In this document: positions 15,420-24,184 of the stretch, piece by piece
Numbering within the stretch: the first letter of the stretch is position 1
Layout of the letters: every line of letters begins with the position of its first letter
Assembly: GCA_030684355.1 (NCBI GenBank)
Contig: JAUXTN010000170.1
Span: forward strand, 1 to 64,000
DNA: 64,000 nucleotides
Direction of reading: 5' to 3'
Source of the DNA: Pseudomonadota bacterium
GTDB lineage: Bacteria; Myxococcota_A; UBA796; SXON01
The notes under the pieces: model-generated
Database searches by the model: none
What the model saw: only the letters and a program-made list of their open reading frames with translations
What the model was told of the DNA's origin: nothing
Made by a program: the position numbers and the translations under genes

Positions 15420-18400
15420 ATGCGACCACACGTGCTCGTGGTGGACGACAGCCTGACCGTCCGCATGGACCTCGGGGACACGCTGCAGAACGCCGGCTTC
15501 GCCGTCACGTTGTGCGCGACCCTGGACGAGGCCCGCCGCGCCCTGGCCCGGGTGCGCTTCGCGCTGGTCGTGCTCGACGTGTTGCTGCCCGACGGCGACG
15601 GCATCGATCTCCTCGCGGAGCTCAAGCGCGACGCCACGCACGCCACCCTGCCGGTGATGCTGCTCACCTCGGAGGTCGTCGTGCGCGACCGCATCCGGGG
15701 CTGGTCGGTGGGGGCGGACGACTACGTCGGGAAGCCCTACGATCGCGGCTACGTGGTCGCGCGCGCGCACCAGCTCGTGCGCTCGCCGATCCAGTCCGGC
15801 GCCGCCCCCGGCATCCTCGTCGTCGAGCGGGTACCCGACGCCGGCCTCCGCGCCGCCCTCGAGGACGCCGGCTACGTCGTGTACGCCGCCACCACCGGCG
15901 AGGAGGGGCTCCGGCTCGCCCTCGCGCGGCGCCCCGCCGCGGTCATCGTCGACACCGCCCTCCCCGGCATCGACGGCGCCACCGTGGTTCGCCACATGCG
16001 GCTCGACGGCACGCTCCGCCGCATGCCCGCCCTGCTCCTCACCGCCTCGGCCGAGGTCGGGGACGAGCTGCGCGCGCTCGACGCCGGTGCCGACGCCTTC
16101 GTCCGCAAGGGCGCCGACCCCGCGCTGGTCCTCGCGCGCCTCGCCGCGCTCGTCCGCATCGGCCGCGAGCCGCCCCCCGCCGACGAGCCCGTCTCCGCGC
16201 TCGGCCCGAAGCGGATCCTGCTCGCCGACGCCGACATCGCCTACCGCCAGGCCCTCGCCGACCAGCTCCGCGGGGAGGGCTACGACGTCGCGCTCGCCGA
16301 CACCGCCGCCGCCGCGATGCAGCTCCTCGCGGTGCAGCCGGTGGACTGCCTCCTCTTCGAGCACGTGGTGGACGGCCACCGCGACCACGACGCCCTGCGC
16401 ACGATCAAGAGCACCCAGACCCTCCGCGATCCGCCCCTGATCGTCCTCACCGCCATCGAGGACCCCCAGGAGATGCTCGCCGCGATGAACGCCGGCGCGG
16501 ACGACTACCTGGCGAAGTCGAGCGGCTTCGAGGTGGTCAAGGCACGGGTGCGCGCGCGCCTCCGCCGCCGCCAGTTCGAGGACGAGCGCCAGCAGTTGCA
16601 GGAGCAGTCGCTGCGCCAGGAGCTGCACGCGGCCGAGTCCCGCGCCGTGTGGGAGCTCGCGGAGACCCGCGCCGCGCTGCTCGCCGACCTCTCCGAGAAG
16701 AACGAGGAGCTGCGGCGCACGAACGTCCTGCTCGCGGCCGCGCGGGACCAGGCCGAGCGGGAGAGCAACTTCAAGTCGTGCTTCCTCGCGAACATGTCGC
16801 ACGAGCTGCGGACGCCGCTCAACGCCATCATCGGCTTCTCCGAGCTCCTGGAGCAGGAGCTGTTCGGGCCGCTGAACGAGCGCCAGAGCCTCTACGTCGG
16901 GCACGTGCACTCGAGCGGGCGGCACCTGCTCGCCCTCATCAACGAGGTGCTCGACCTCTCGCGCATCGCCGCGGGCCGGGTCGACCTCCAGCGCGAGTGG
17001 ATCGACCCCCGCACGATCGCCGAGGCCGCGGCCGCCATCGTGCGCCCCATCGCCGCCAAGCACGGCGTCGCGATGAACGTGGAGATCCCGACCGACCTCC
17101 CGCCGCTGTACGCGGACCCCGTGCGCCTGCGGCAGGTGCTCTACAACCTGCTCTCCAACGGCATCAAGTTCACCCCGAAGGGCGGCTCGGTCGATCTCCG
17201 GGTCCAGGCCTCGGGGAACCGGCTCCGGTTCGACGTGATCGACACCGGCATCGGCATCCGGCAGGAGGACCTCCCGCGGCTCTTCCGCGAATTCGAGCAG
17301 ATCGAGGGGCCGAACGGCTTGAAGCCGCAGGGCACGGGGCTCGGCCTCGTGCTGTCGCGCCGCCTCGTGGAGCTCCAGGGCGGAAACCTCTCGGTGCGCA
17401 GCACCGCGGGCGCGGGCTCGACCTTCACGGTCACCCTGCCGCTGTTCCGCACCGAGGCCGAGTCCGCCGCGACCATCGAGCCGTGGGCCGGGCCCCTCGT
17501 GCTCATCGTGAAGGACGACCCCACCTGGACCGAGGCCATCACCGAGCACCTGAGCGTGTCCGGGTTCTCGACGGCGTGGGCGCACACGGCGGACGAGGGG
17601 CTGCGCATGAACCGCGTGCTGCAGCCCGCCGCCATCGTGGTGGACCTCTCCCCGCAGACGGAGGACGCCTGGACCGTCCTCGCCCGCCTCCGCGAGGACC
17701 CCGCGACCGCCGCCACCCCCACCGTGGTCGTCTACCCCTTCGAGCGCCCCGGGCCGTCCCTGGTGCTCGACGCCGACGACTGCCTGCTCAAGCCCGTCGA
17801 TCGCGCCGCCCTCCTCCGGCGCGTCGAGGCCGTGGCGCTGCCCGCGGACCAGCCCCGCCGCGTGCTGCTCGTGGGGGAGCGCTCGGAGGACTACGAGCGC
17901 GTCGAGCACCACCTCGCGAGCGCGGGCCACGTGGTCCGCCACGCCGCCGACCGGACCCAGGTGCTCGCGCACCTCCCCGAGGTCGACGTGCTGATCCTCG
18001 ACCTCACGGGGCCCTCCGACCTCGTCGCCGCCCACCTCGTCGCCGCCCGCGAGAGCGGCGGTGGGGCCACGCTCCTCGCGCTGGCCGGCCCGATCGCCCA
18101 GCCGGCGAGCCCCCGGGGCACCCCGCGCTGGACCGACCCCGGCGACGGCCCCCGCCTCGTCCGGGCCGTGCGCGCCGGGCTCTCCCACGCCACCTCCGTG
18201 AGCGGCGCCGCGCCGGCACCCGCCGAGCCCCGCCCCCAGGAGGCGCTCCTGGCCCACCTCCGCGGCGCGATCCGGCGCGCGGAGCGCGATCTCCAGCAGG
18301 TCGCGGTGATCGCCGCGCGCATCCCCGCCATCAGCCACGAGGTCCGCATCCGCGCGGAGTCCCTCGGCGCCCGCGTGCGCGCCAACGACTACGTCACCTT

Positions 18401-18605
18401 CACCGACGAGGGCGTGCTGTTCATCGTGGTCGACGCCGTGCCGGAGAACGTGAACACGTCCATCGAGGCCCGGTTCCAGGCGCTCCTGCGCGACGTGTTC
18501 GGCGCCCCGATCGAGACCCGCACCGGCTGGTTCCCCCAGGACGGCAACCAGGGCGAGGCCCTCGTGGCCCACGTGGTCGCGCGCCTGGGGGCGACCGGGT
18601 GGTGA
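15420..18605 (+). CDS. Multi-receiver hybrid histidine kinase with decayed GGDEF-like tail
   Basis: 1061 aa, soluble. Order: REC1 (1-120, VVLDVLLPDGDG), REC2 (125-245, VIVDTALPGIDG), REC3 (260-375, Asp replaced by Glu in LLFEHVVDG), coiled coil (about 385-450), HisKA with His461 (ANMSHELRTPLNAI), HATPase (about 560-680, LLSNGIKFTP, DTGIGI, GTGLGLVLS), REC4 (695-810), REC5-like (815-935, LILDLTG), then about 120 residues that read like a GGDEF fold without its active site (RANDYVTFTDEGVLFIVV). The Glu in REC3 may mimic constant phosphorylation. The start is three bases after cheA and the end overlaps the next receiver gene by 4 bases. It looks like the hub of the relay. Confidence 0.9.
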   Translation: MRPHVLVVDDSLTVRMDLGDTLQNAGFAVTLCATLDEARRALARVRFALVVLDVLLPDGDGIDLLAELKRDATHATLPVMLLTSEVVVRDRIRGWSVGADDYVGKPYDRGYVVARAHQLVRSPIQSGAAPGILVVERVPDAGLRAALEDAGYVVYAATTGEEGLRLALARRPAAVIVDTALPGIDGATVVRHMRLDGTLRRMPALLLTASAEVGDELRALDAGADAFVRKGADPALVLARLAALVRIGREPPPADEPVSALGPKRILLADADIAYRQALADQLRGEGYDVALADTAAAAMQLLAVQPVDCLLFEHVVDGHRDHDALRTIKSTQTLRDPPLIVLTAIEDPQEMLAAMNAGADDYLAKSSGFEVVKARVRARLRRRQFEDERQQLQEQSLRQELHAAESRAVWELAETRAALLADLSEKNEELRRTNVLLAAARDQAERESNFKSCFLANMSHELRTPLNAIIGFSELLEQELFGPLNERQSLYVGHVHSSGRHLLALINEVLDLSRIAAGRVDLQREWIDPRTIAEAAAAIVRPIAAKHGVAMNVEIPTDLPPLYADPVRLRQVLYNLLSNGIKFTPKGGSVDLRVQASGNRLRFDVIDTGIGIRQEDLPRLFREFEQIEGPNGLKPQGTGLGLVLSRRLVELQGGNLSVRSTAGAGSTFTVTLPLFRTEAESAATIEPWAGPLVLIVKDDPTWTEAITEHLSVSGFSTAWAHTADEGLRMNRVLQPAAIVVDLSPQTEDAWTVLARLREDPATAATPTVVVYPFERPGPSLVLDADDCLLKPVDRAALLRRVEAVALPADQPRRVLLVGERSEDYERVEHHLASAGHVVRHAADRTQVLAHLPEVDVLILDLTGPSDLVAAHLVAARESGGGATLLALAGPIAQPASPRGTPRWTDPGDGPRLVRAVRAGLSHATSVSGAAPAPAEPRPQEALLAHLRGAIRRAERDLQQVAVIAARIPAISHEVRIRAESLGARVRANDYVTFTDEGVLFIVVDAVPENVNTSIEARFQALLRDVFGAPIETRTGWFPQDGNQGEALVAHVVARLGATGW

Positions 18606-18973
18606 ACCCCACCACGCTCGTCGTCGAGGACCACCCCATCAACCGCCGCCTCCTGCGCGACCTCCTGGAGTGGCGCGGGCACGACGTCGTCGAGGCCGTG
18701 GGCGTGGACGACGCCTGGGACGCCCTCGTGGCCCGCGCCCCCGACCTCGTGCTGCTCGACATCCAGATCCCGGGCGGCGGCGGGGACCACCTGCTCACGC
18801 GGATGCGGGCCGATCCGCGGATGATGGGGCTGCCGGTGGTCGCGGTGACCGCCCAGAGCATGCCGGGCGATCGCGAGCGCCTCCTGGCGAGGGGCTTCGA
18901 CGCCTACGTGAGCAAGCCGATCGACACCCGGGCGTTCATCCAGCTGGTCGACGGGCTGGTCGGGCGGTCGTAG
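18602..18973 (+). CDS. Single-domain response regulator (DivK-like)
   Basis: 123 aa starting at GTG 18602, which overlaps the hybrid kinase stop by 4 bases (GTGA); another GTG lies one codon earlier. It is a complete receiver and nothing else: VVEDHPINRRLLR, phospho-acceptor in LVLLDIQIPGGGG, VVAVTAQSMPGD, and the conserved Lys in YVSKPID. Single-domain receivers of this kind pass phosphate to or from an HPt protein or bind a target directly. The nearby HPt protein is an obvious partner. A small hairpin follows the stop. Confidence 0.92.
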   Translation: MNPTTLVVEDHPINRRLLRDLLEWRGHDVVEAVGVDDAWDALVARAPDLVLLDIQIPGGGGDHLLTRMRADPRMMGLPVVAVTAQSMPGDRERLLARGFDAYVSKPIDTRAFIQLVDGLVGRS

Positions 18974-18974
18974 C

Positions 18975-18989
18975 CAGGCCGCAGGCCTG
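18975..18989 (+). terminator. Small hairpin after the chemosensory operon
   Basis: Perfect 6-bp stem CAGGCC-gca-GGCCTG two bases after the stop at 18973, with a second weaker stem (GACGAC/GTCGTC) soon after. No T-run follows, so termination is uncertain. Confidence 0.35.
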
Positions 18990-19099
18990 ACACCGGGACG
19001 ACGGTGCTGCGTCGTCACGCAGAAAGTTTCGTATCGGCCAGCATGTCGATGGCAGCGAAGCGGGAGCGGGGCCGCGTCGGGACCGGACCGCAAAAGTGT

Positions 19100-19128
19100 T
19101 TGCCAGCGAATGCTGTCACGTTTACAGT
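19100..19128 (+). promoter_or_regulatory. Promoter of the MerR-VWA operon, leaderless
   Basis: TTGCCA at 19100-19105, 17-base spacer, TACAGT at 19123-19128. The hexamer ends 6 bases before the ATG at 19135, so transcription should begin at the start codon. There is no ribosome site between them. A MerR protein may bind its own promoter here, but the spacer is not the stretched 19-20 bases of classical MerR targets. Confidence 0.5.
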
Positions 19129-19134
19129 ATCAGC

Positions 19135-19758
19135 ATGCCCCCGCTGATCCTCGACCGATATCGCCCTACCGAGCACGGACTCTCGTCGCTCGTCGTCGCC
19201 GTGCGCGAGATCCTCGCGGCCTCGGGCAGCGCCGTGGGGGACGAACGCGTATCGAGCTCGCCGGACGCGCGCACCATCCGCTACTACCAATCGCTCGGCG
19301 TGCTCGATCGGCCCGCCCGGCACGACGGGCGCGAGGCCGTCTATGGGTATCGGCACCTGCTCCAGGCCGTCGTCACGAAGCTCCTCCAGGCCCAGGGCTA
19401 CAGCCTCGCGCAGGTGCAGCGGGCGCTGCTCGGCCGCACGACCGAGGCGCTGGAGCAGGCCGTCGCCGAGGCCCTGGCCGGCGCTCCCGGCACCGTGCCA
19501 CCGCCGCGCTTCGCGGAGGCACCACCGCCGTTCCCGGAGGCGCTCCCGGCCCCCGAGGCGCCGCCGCCCGCCGCCCACGCGGCCCCCCAACCCGCCGCCC
19601 ACGCCGCCCCCCAACCCGCCGCCCCCTGCGCCCTGTTGACGCACGAGGTGGCGCCCGGCGTGCTCGTCACGCTCGATCCCCGCATCGTCTCCGACCCCGC
19701 CTCGCTCTTCGCCCGAATTACCCACGCCCTCACCATCCCGACCGGAGGTTCCCGATGA
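19135..19758 (+). CDS. MerR-type transcriptional regulator
   Basis: 207 aa from ATG 19135; a frame open to 19096 was rejected because it would cross the promoter. The DNA-binding part has the MerR signature ARTIRYYQSLGVLDRP (45-60), followed by YGYRHLLQAVVTKLLQAQG and a short dimerisation helix. A Pro/Ala-rich linker (about 115-165) contains a tandem HAAPQPAA repeat. A C-terminal domain of about 45 residues (LLTHEVAPGVLVTLDP) has no metal-binding cysteines like those of metal sensors. It overlaps the VIT/VWA gene by 4 bases and the two are surely co-expressed, so it may respond to or regulate that protein. Confidence 0.85.
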   Translation: MPPLILDRYRPTEHGLSSLVVAVREILAASGSAVGDERVSSSPDARTIRYYQSLGVLDRPARHDGREAVYGYRHLLQAVVTKLLQAQGYSLAQVQRALLGRTTEALEQAVAEALAGAPGTVPPPRFAEAPPPFPEALPAPEAPPPAAHAAPQPAAHAAPQPAAPCALLTHEVAPGVLVTLDPRIVSDPASLFARITHALTIPTGGSR

Positions 19759-22217
19759 CCCCTGCCCTCGCCGCCCTCGCCACCCCTGATCCCCGCGGCC
19801 TCGGCGGCCTCGTCGCCCTCGTCGGCGGTCAGGAGCGCCCCCTGCCCCTCCGGGACGTGAAGGTCCGCGCCCGGGTCGTCGGCGACTGCGCCCGCATCGA
19901 GGTCAACCAGCGCTACGCGAACCCCTACGACACGGCGCTCGAGGCCATCCACCTCTTCCCGCTACCGGAGGACGGCGCGGTGACCGAGATGGAGCTCCGC
20001 GCCGGTGACCTCGTGGTCCGCGCGGACTGCCGCGAGCGCAAGGAGGCCGAGGCCACCTTCGCCGCCGCCCGGGACGCCGGCCACCGCGCCGCGCTCCTCA
20101 CCGCCGAGCGCGCCGACATCCACACGCTCCGGGTCACCAACCTGCCGCCGCGCACCGAGGTCGTCGTGCGCATGGTGATCGTCCAGCGCCTCGACACCGT
20201 CGACGGGCGCACCCAGCTCCGCTTCCCGACCACCATCGCGCCCCGATACCTGCCGGGCACCGCGACCGGGCACGAGGGGCCGGGCATCCTCCCCGACACC
20301 GACCACGTGCCCGACGCCTCCCGGCTCCAGCCGCCGGTGCTCGTCGGCGCCGGCGCGAAGCTCGACCTCGAGGTCCACATCCTCGGCGCCGTGCGCACCG
20401 TGGAGTCGTCGCTCCACGTCGCCAAGGTCACCCTCGACGACCACAGCGTGCGCGTGGCCCCGAAGGGCGGCGCCACGGTCGACCGTGACTTCATCCTCAC
20501 CTGGACCACCGCCGCCGCCGACCGCACGGACACGCGCGCCTTCACCGACGGCGCCTACACGCTCGTCGTCGTGCAGCCCCCGGGCAGCGTGGTCCCCGCG
20601 GCCCTCCCGCGCGACGCCGTCTTCGTCGTCGACATCTCCGGCTCCATGGACGGCGGCAAGATGGAGGCCGCCAAGCGCGCGCTCGTCGGTGCGCTGCACG
20701 GGCTCCTCCCCGGCGACCGCTTCCGCATCGTGGCGTTCGACGACAAGGTCGAGCACTTCCGGTCCGGGTTCGCCACCTACGACGACGCCTCGCTCGTCGC
20801 CGCGGACGCCTGGGTCGCCCGGCTAGCGCCCCGCGGCGGCACGGAGATGCTCCCCGCGATCCAGTCCGCGCTCGAGGGCGACACCCCGCAGGGCCGCCTG
20901 CGCACGGTCCTGTTCATCACGGACGGCCAGGCCCACAACGAGCAGGAGCTCGTGGCGGCGGTCGCCAACCGGCGCGGACAGGCCCGGTTCTTCAGCCTCG
21001 GGATCGACACGGCGGTGAACGGCGCGCTGCTCGGCCGGCTCGCCCGCGTCGGCGGCGGGACGTGCGAGCTCTGCGCCCCCACCGACGACATCGAGGCCGT
21101 CATCGCCCGCATCGAGGCGCGCTTCGGGATGCCGCTCGCCGAGGGCGTGCGGGTGGAGGGCGGCGAGGCCGCCGGGCCCGCGGAGCACGTGCTGTTCGCC
21201 GGCCGCCCCGTCACCGTGCTGCTCCGCGGCGCGCCCGACAAGGTGCGGATCTCCGGGCGCACCACCGGCGCGGCCCTCGCCGCCGAGGTGGCGCCCGCCC
21301 CCGTCGACTTCCCCCTCGGCGCCCTGTGGGGCCGCGAGCGGGTGGCCGACCTGGAGGATCGCATCGCCCTGCGCCCCTTCGAGGAGGAGGCCCTCCGCGG
21401 CGAGATCCTGCGGGTGGCGCTCGAGCACCACATCGCGTCGCGGTTCACCGCGTTCGTGGCGGTCGAGACCTCGCTGCGCACCACCGGCGAGCGCGTCGAG
21501 GTCGTGCAGCCCGCGATGGTGCCCCAGGGCTGGGGCCCCGGGTTCGGGGGCAGTGGCGGCGGGGCCGGTGGCGGCGGCGCGCCCGGCGGGATGCCGATGG
21601 CCGCTCCGTCGGCGCCGGTCATGTTCTCCGCCATGCCGTCGAGCATGGCCCGCGACGACGACGAGTCGGACGGTGGCGCCATGGACGCCATGGCCTCCCC
21701 GCGCCCGCCCGCGCCGAAGTCCGCGAACACGCTCAAGCGCGCGATCGGCAAGGTCCTCGACACGGTCCGCGGTGCCCCGGCGGCCCCCGCGCGGTCGTCG
21801 TCCTCCCCCGTCCCGCCGCCCCCGCCGGCCAGCTCGGCCCCGTCGTCGCCCGCGCCGGCCCGTCGGGAGGCCGCCGCCAAGGAGTCCGCGAAGGTGGAGA
21901 CCGACCCCGGCGCGGAGCTCGCGCGCACCCAGTCCGCCGATGGCAGCTACGGCGGGGATGTCCACCGCACCGCGTCGGCGCTCCTCGCGCTTGTCCTGCT
22001 CGGCAACACCCGGCTGGTCGGCCTGCGCAAGCGCGCCGTCATCAAGGCGGCGGCGTGGCTCAACAGCCGCGCGGCCGATCCCCACGCCTCGGTGGCCCTC
22101 GCGGCCCTCTCCCGGGTGGAGCGGAGCGACGACGCCGGCCGCAAGGTCGAGCTGCGCATGCTCGTCGAGGACACGCCGGAGGGGCGGATCCTCGGCGCGG
22201 TGCTCGGGGCGGCGTAG
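19755..22217 (+). CDS. VIT and VWA domain protein
   Basis: 820 aa, no signal peptide. A VIT domain (about 20-150: LPLRDVKVRARVVGD, IEVNQRYANPYD, HLFPLPEDGAV) precedes a VWA domain with a complete MIDAS metal site: DISGS at 293-297 and GGTEM later. A Gly- and Pro-rich, low-complexity region (about 590-700) leads to a C-terminal helical domain (RTQSADGSYGGDV onward) that resembles the tail of inter-alpha-trypsin inhibitor-like bacterial proteins. VIT/VWA proteins usually act by metal-dependent protein contact; partners here are unknown. GGAGG at 19744-19748 and the ATGA overlap with the MerR gene fix the start. Confidence 0.9.
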   Translation: MTPALAALATPDPRGLGGLVALVGGQERPLPLRDVKVRARVVGDCARIEVNQRYANPYDTALEAIHLFPLPEDGAVTEMELRAGDLVVRADCRERKEAEATFAAARDAGHRAALLTAERADIHTLRVTNLPPRTEVVVRMVIVQRLDTVDGRTQLRFPTTIAPRYLPGTATGHEGPGILPDTDHVPDASRLQPPVLVGAGAKLDLEVHILGAVRTVESSLHVAKVTLDDHSVRVAPKGGATVDRDFILTWTTAAADRTDTRAFTDGAYTLVVVQPPGSVVPAALPRDAVFVVDISGSMDGGKMEAAKRALVGALHGLLPGDRFRIVAFDDKVEHFRSGFATYDDASLVAADAWVARLAPRGGTEMLPAIQSALEGDTPQGRLRTVLFITDGQAHNEQELVAAVANRRGQARFFSLGIDTAVNGALLGRLARVGGGTCELCAPTDDIEAVIARIEARFGMPLAEGVRVEGGEAAGPAEHVLFAGRPVTVLLRGAPDKVRISGRTTGAALAAEVAPAPVDFPLGALWGRERVADLEDRIALRPFEEEALRGEILRVALEHHIASRFTAFVAVETSLRTTGERVEVVQPAMVPQGWGPGFGGSGGGAGGGGAPGGMPMAAPSAPVMFSAMPSSMARDDDESDGGAMDAMASPRPPAPKSANTLKRAIGKVLDTVRGAPAAPARSSSSPVPPPPPASSAPSSPAPARREAAAKESAKVETDPGAELARTQSADGSYGGDVHRTASALLALVLLGNTRLVGLRKRAVIKAAAWLNSRAADPHASVALAALSRVERSDDAGRKVELRMLVEDTPEGRILGAVLGAA

Positions 22218-22298
22218 CGCTCGCGTAGTCGAGCTTCCCGCCGGGCCGGCCGGGAACGGCTTTCCGGAGGCGGTGCCGGGCGCCCACCGGCCAACGAG

Positions 22299-22336
22299 CG
22301 TGTGCCCGTCCCGGATGACTCCGGGGCGGGCACACG
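22299..22336. terminator. Strong hairpin between convergent genes
   Basis: 14-base arms CGTGTGCCCGTCCC and GGGGCGGGCACACG pair with one G-T wobble around a 10-base loop. It lies between the stop of the VWA gene (22217) and the stop of the membrane protein gene (22368), so it probably terminates both. Only a short TTT follows on the plus strand. Confidence 0.6.
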
Positions 22337-22367
22337 GCGTTTGGGGCCCTTGTCCGGCCCGACGGCT

Positions 22368-23432
22368 TCAGTGCTCCTTCGGCACCCCCGCCGCCGTCGT
22401 CGTCGGGTACACCCCCGTGTCGCGGGGCGCGCCGAGCGAGCCGCCGAAGGCCGCCGCGCAGAACCCGATCACCATCGCCAGGAAGCTCCAGAACATCAGG
22501 CTGCCGAGCGCGCCGCTCACGTCTTCGGTGACCTGCGCGGCGGTCTCGCCCACCTGCTGCGTCGTGGTCCCGATGGTGGCGCGCACCTGGTTCCACTGCT
22601 GCTCCCAGTTCGCGACGACCCGGGCCGCCTCTTCGCGGTTGAGGTCCGTCCGCGCGACGAGGACGTTGATCGCGTCCTGCCGATCGACCTCGTTCACCAC
22701 GTCACCGGCCGCGAGCCGCGAGAACGCCGCCTGCACCGCGTCGAGCGCGTTGGCACCCGGCTGCTGTGCCGCCTCGCCCGCGGCCTCCCCGGCCGCTTCG
22801 ACCCGCTGCTGGAGCGCCCCGGGCTGGAGCTGCGGATCCCCGGTCTGCTCCAGGAAGCGCCGCACTTCATCGGCGACATTGGCCCCGCCGAGCTGTCCGC
22901 TCACCGCCTCGCCCACCGCGGGCGCCATGGCGCTGACGCCCTGGCCCACCAGGCCGAGCGTGGAGCCCACGACCCCGAACGCCCCGGAAACCACGTTGCC
23001 GACGAACGTGGTCAGCATCCACGCGGAGAACAGGGTGACCAGGCCCCAGGACACGACCCCGTGCAGCACGGCATCCGTGCGCCGGGGCAGCCCCGCGAGC
23101 CGCGCGGCGGTCCACCCGCCCGCGAACAGCGCCAGGAGCGTCGTGACCACGAGCCAGATGCCCGTGCCGACCCCGAGCCCCTCGAAGGTGCCCTGCGGCT
23201 CGGTCGCCGGGTTGATGGTCCCCAGCGCGACGGCCAGCCCCAATGTCCCGAGCACCAGCTCGACGACCAGGGCCACGACCGCTCCCGCGAAGATCGCCCC
23301 CCACGAGACCCGCCGCGCCGCCGCCGGCGCGATCCCCACCCCGCCGGGGTAGCTCGTTCGCCAGGCTGCGTCGTAATCACTTCGGGGAGGGGCCGTCCCC
23401 CCCGGGCCCGTCACCGGGATGTCCTCTGCCAT
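22368..23432 (-). CDS. Integral membrane protein of unknown function
   Basis: 354 aa. The N-terminal region RRVSWGAIFAGAVVALVV starts the first of about four membrane segments (45-75, 90-118, 125-150 and 310-335). This RxSWGAIFAG pattern is shared with a widespread family of small membrane proteins of unknown role, often in stress or cell-envelope loci. Between the third and fourth segments lies a long Gln/Ala/Glu-rich helical region (about 175-300) with EVRRFLEQTG and NREEAARVVANWEQQW, probably a soluble loop. It stands alone, with a terminator after it. Confidence 0.8.
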   Translation of the reverse strand: MAEDIPVTGPGGTAPPRSDYDAAWRTSYPGGVGIAPAAARRVSWGAIFAGAVVALVVELVLGTLGLAVALGTINPATEPQGTFEGLGVGTGIWLVVTTLLALFAGGWTAARLAGLPRRTDAVLHGVVSWGLVTLFSAWMLTTFVGNVVSGAFGVVGSTLGLVGQGVSAMAPAVGEAVSGQLGGANVADEVRRFLEQTGDPQLQPGALQQRVEAAGEAAGEAAQQPGANALDAVQAAFSRLAAGDVVNEVDRQDAINVLVARTDLNREEAARVVANWEQQWNQVRATIGTTTQQVGETAAQVTEDVSGALGSLMFWSFLAMVIGFCAAAFGGSLGAPRDTGVYPTTTAAGVPKEH

Positions 23433-24184
23433 GCTCCACCTCCGCGTTGTCAGAAAGTGTGACAGCCAGAACGTAGGGCGAGCGTCCCCTGCGGCGAGCG
23501 TGCGGGCGCCATTGGAACAAATAGTGTACCTGGAACGCCAATGTCATCGGTGACACGAACCAAGCCGACCTGGACATCGGGCCCAAGCGGCCCCCGAGGC
23601 GCCGCCCGAACGCGCGGGGTCGGGCCGGCGACACCGGATGACCTCGACGCAGCTCGGCACGAGGAACGGCTCGCTGTCCAGGTGGCTGTCGACGAGCCGC
23701 CTCGCCCGGTGGTGGTGGCGCTCGGCGGGCGAGATTGCCGCAACAAATACGGATACGCCCAGGACCGGGCTCATTCTTGTTTTCCGCTGACCAATCTTAC
23801 GGTGTTGAACTCCGAGGTCGGGCGCTGGATCCGGCTTGGGCTCGCCATGAGGGCACGCACCGACGCTCCACCGTCCGAACTCCCGGGGTTGTGCATCATC
23901 CCCCGAGTTCGGCCGCTATATCCGTCCGAACTCCCGCGCCCACCCTGTCGCTCGGCGGCAGCACCGCCGAATGATTGGGCCGCCGCCCTGGCGAGGCACG
24001 CCCTGCCCGACAGCACGCGGATCCACCTCAATCACGAGTGCACCTGCGGTTTCTCGCCTCGCCTCCGCAGAAGGGGCGGTCGCTCGCCCGCCCCGCCCGC
24101 GGCCACCCCTCGCGCCCACCCCGCCCGCGCCCACCCCCGCACCTCGCCCCAGCCACCGCTGCCCCCCGCCCCCTGCCCCGCCTG
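23433..24184. other. 752-base gap before recN end; short repeats, no convincing gene
   Basis: Frames here have no domain or ribosome site that I trust. The left part is less GC-rich than its surroundings. Around 23871-23936 a 15-base sequence CCGTCCGAACTCCCG occurs twice, 51 bases apart, with an inverted partial copy (GAGTTCGG, 23905-23912) between, so a hairpin can form. The last 140 bases are C-rich low-complexity sequence. Confidence 0.5.
23871..23936. repeat. Direct/inverted 15-base repeat cluster
   Basis: CCGTCCGAACTCCCG at 23871-23885 and 23922-23936; CCGAACTC of the first copy can pair with GAGTTCGG at 23905-23912. Function unknown; it could be a decayed REP-like element or a regulatory site. 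Confidence 0.5.

Noticed and set aside
12705-18572. Minus-strand frame of 1955 codons
   Set aside because: Runs antisense through cheW, cheA and the hybrid kinase, all of which have clear domains; the frame is open only because of high GC.
19096-19134. Upstream start for the MerR gene
   Set aside because: Lies across the -35 and -10 elements; ATG 19135 gives a MerR-like start.
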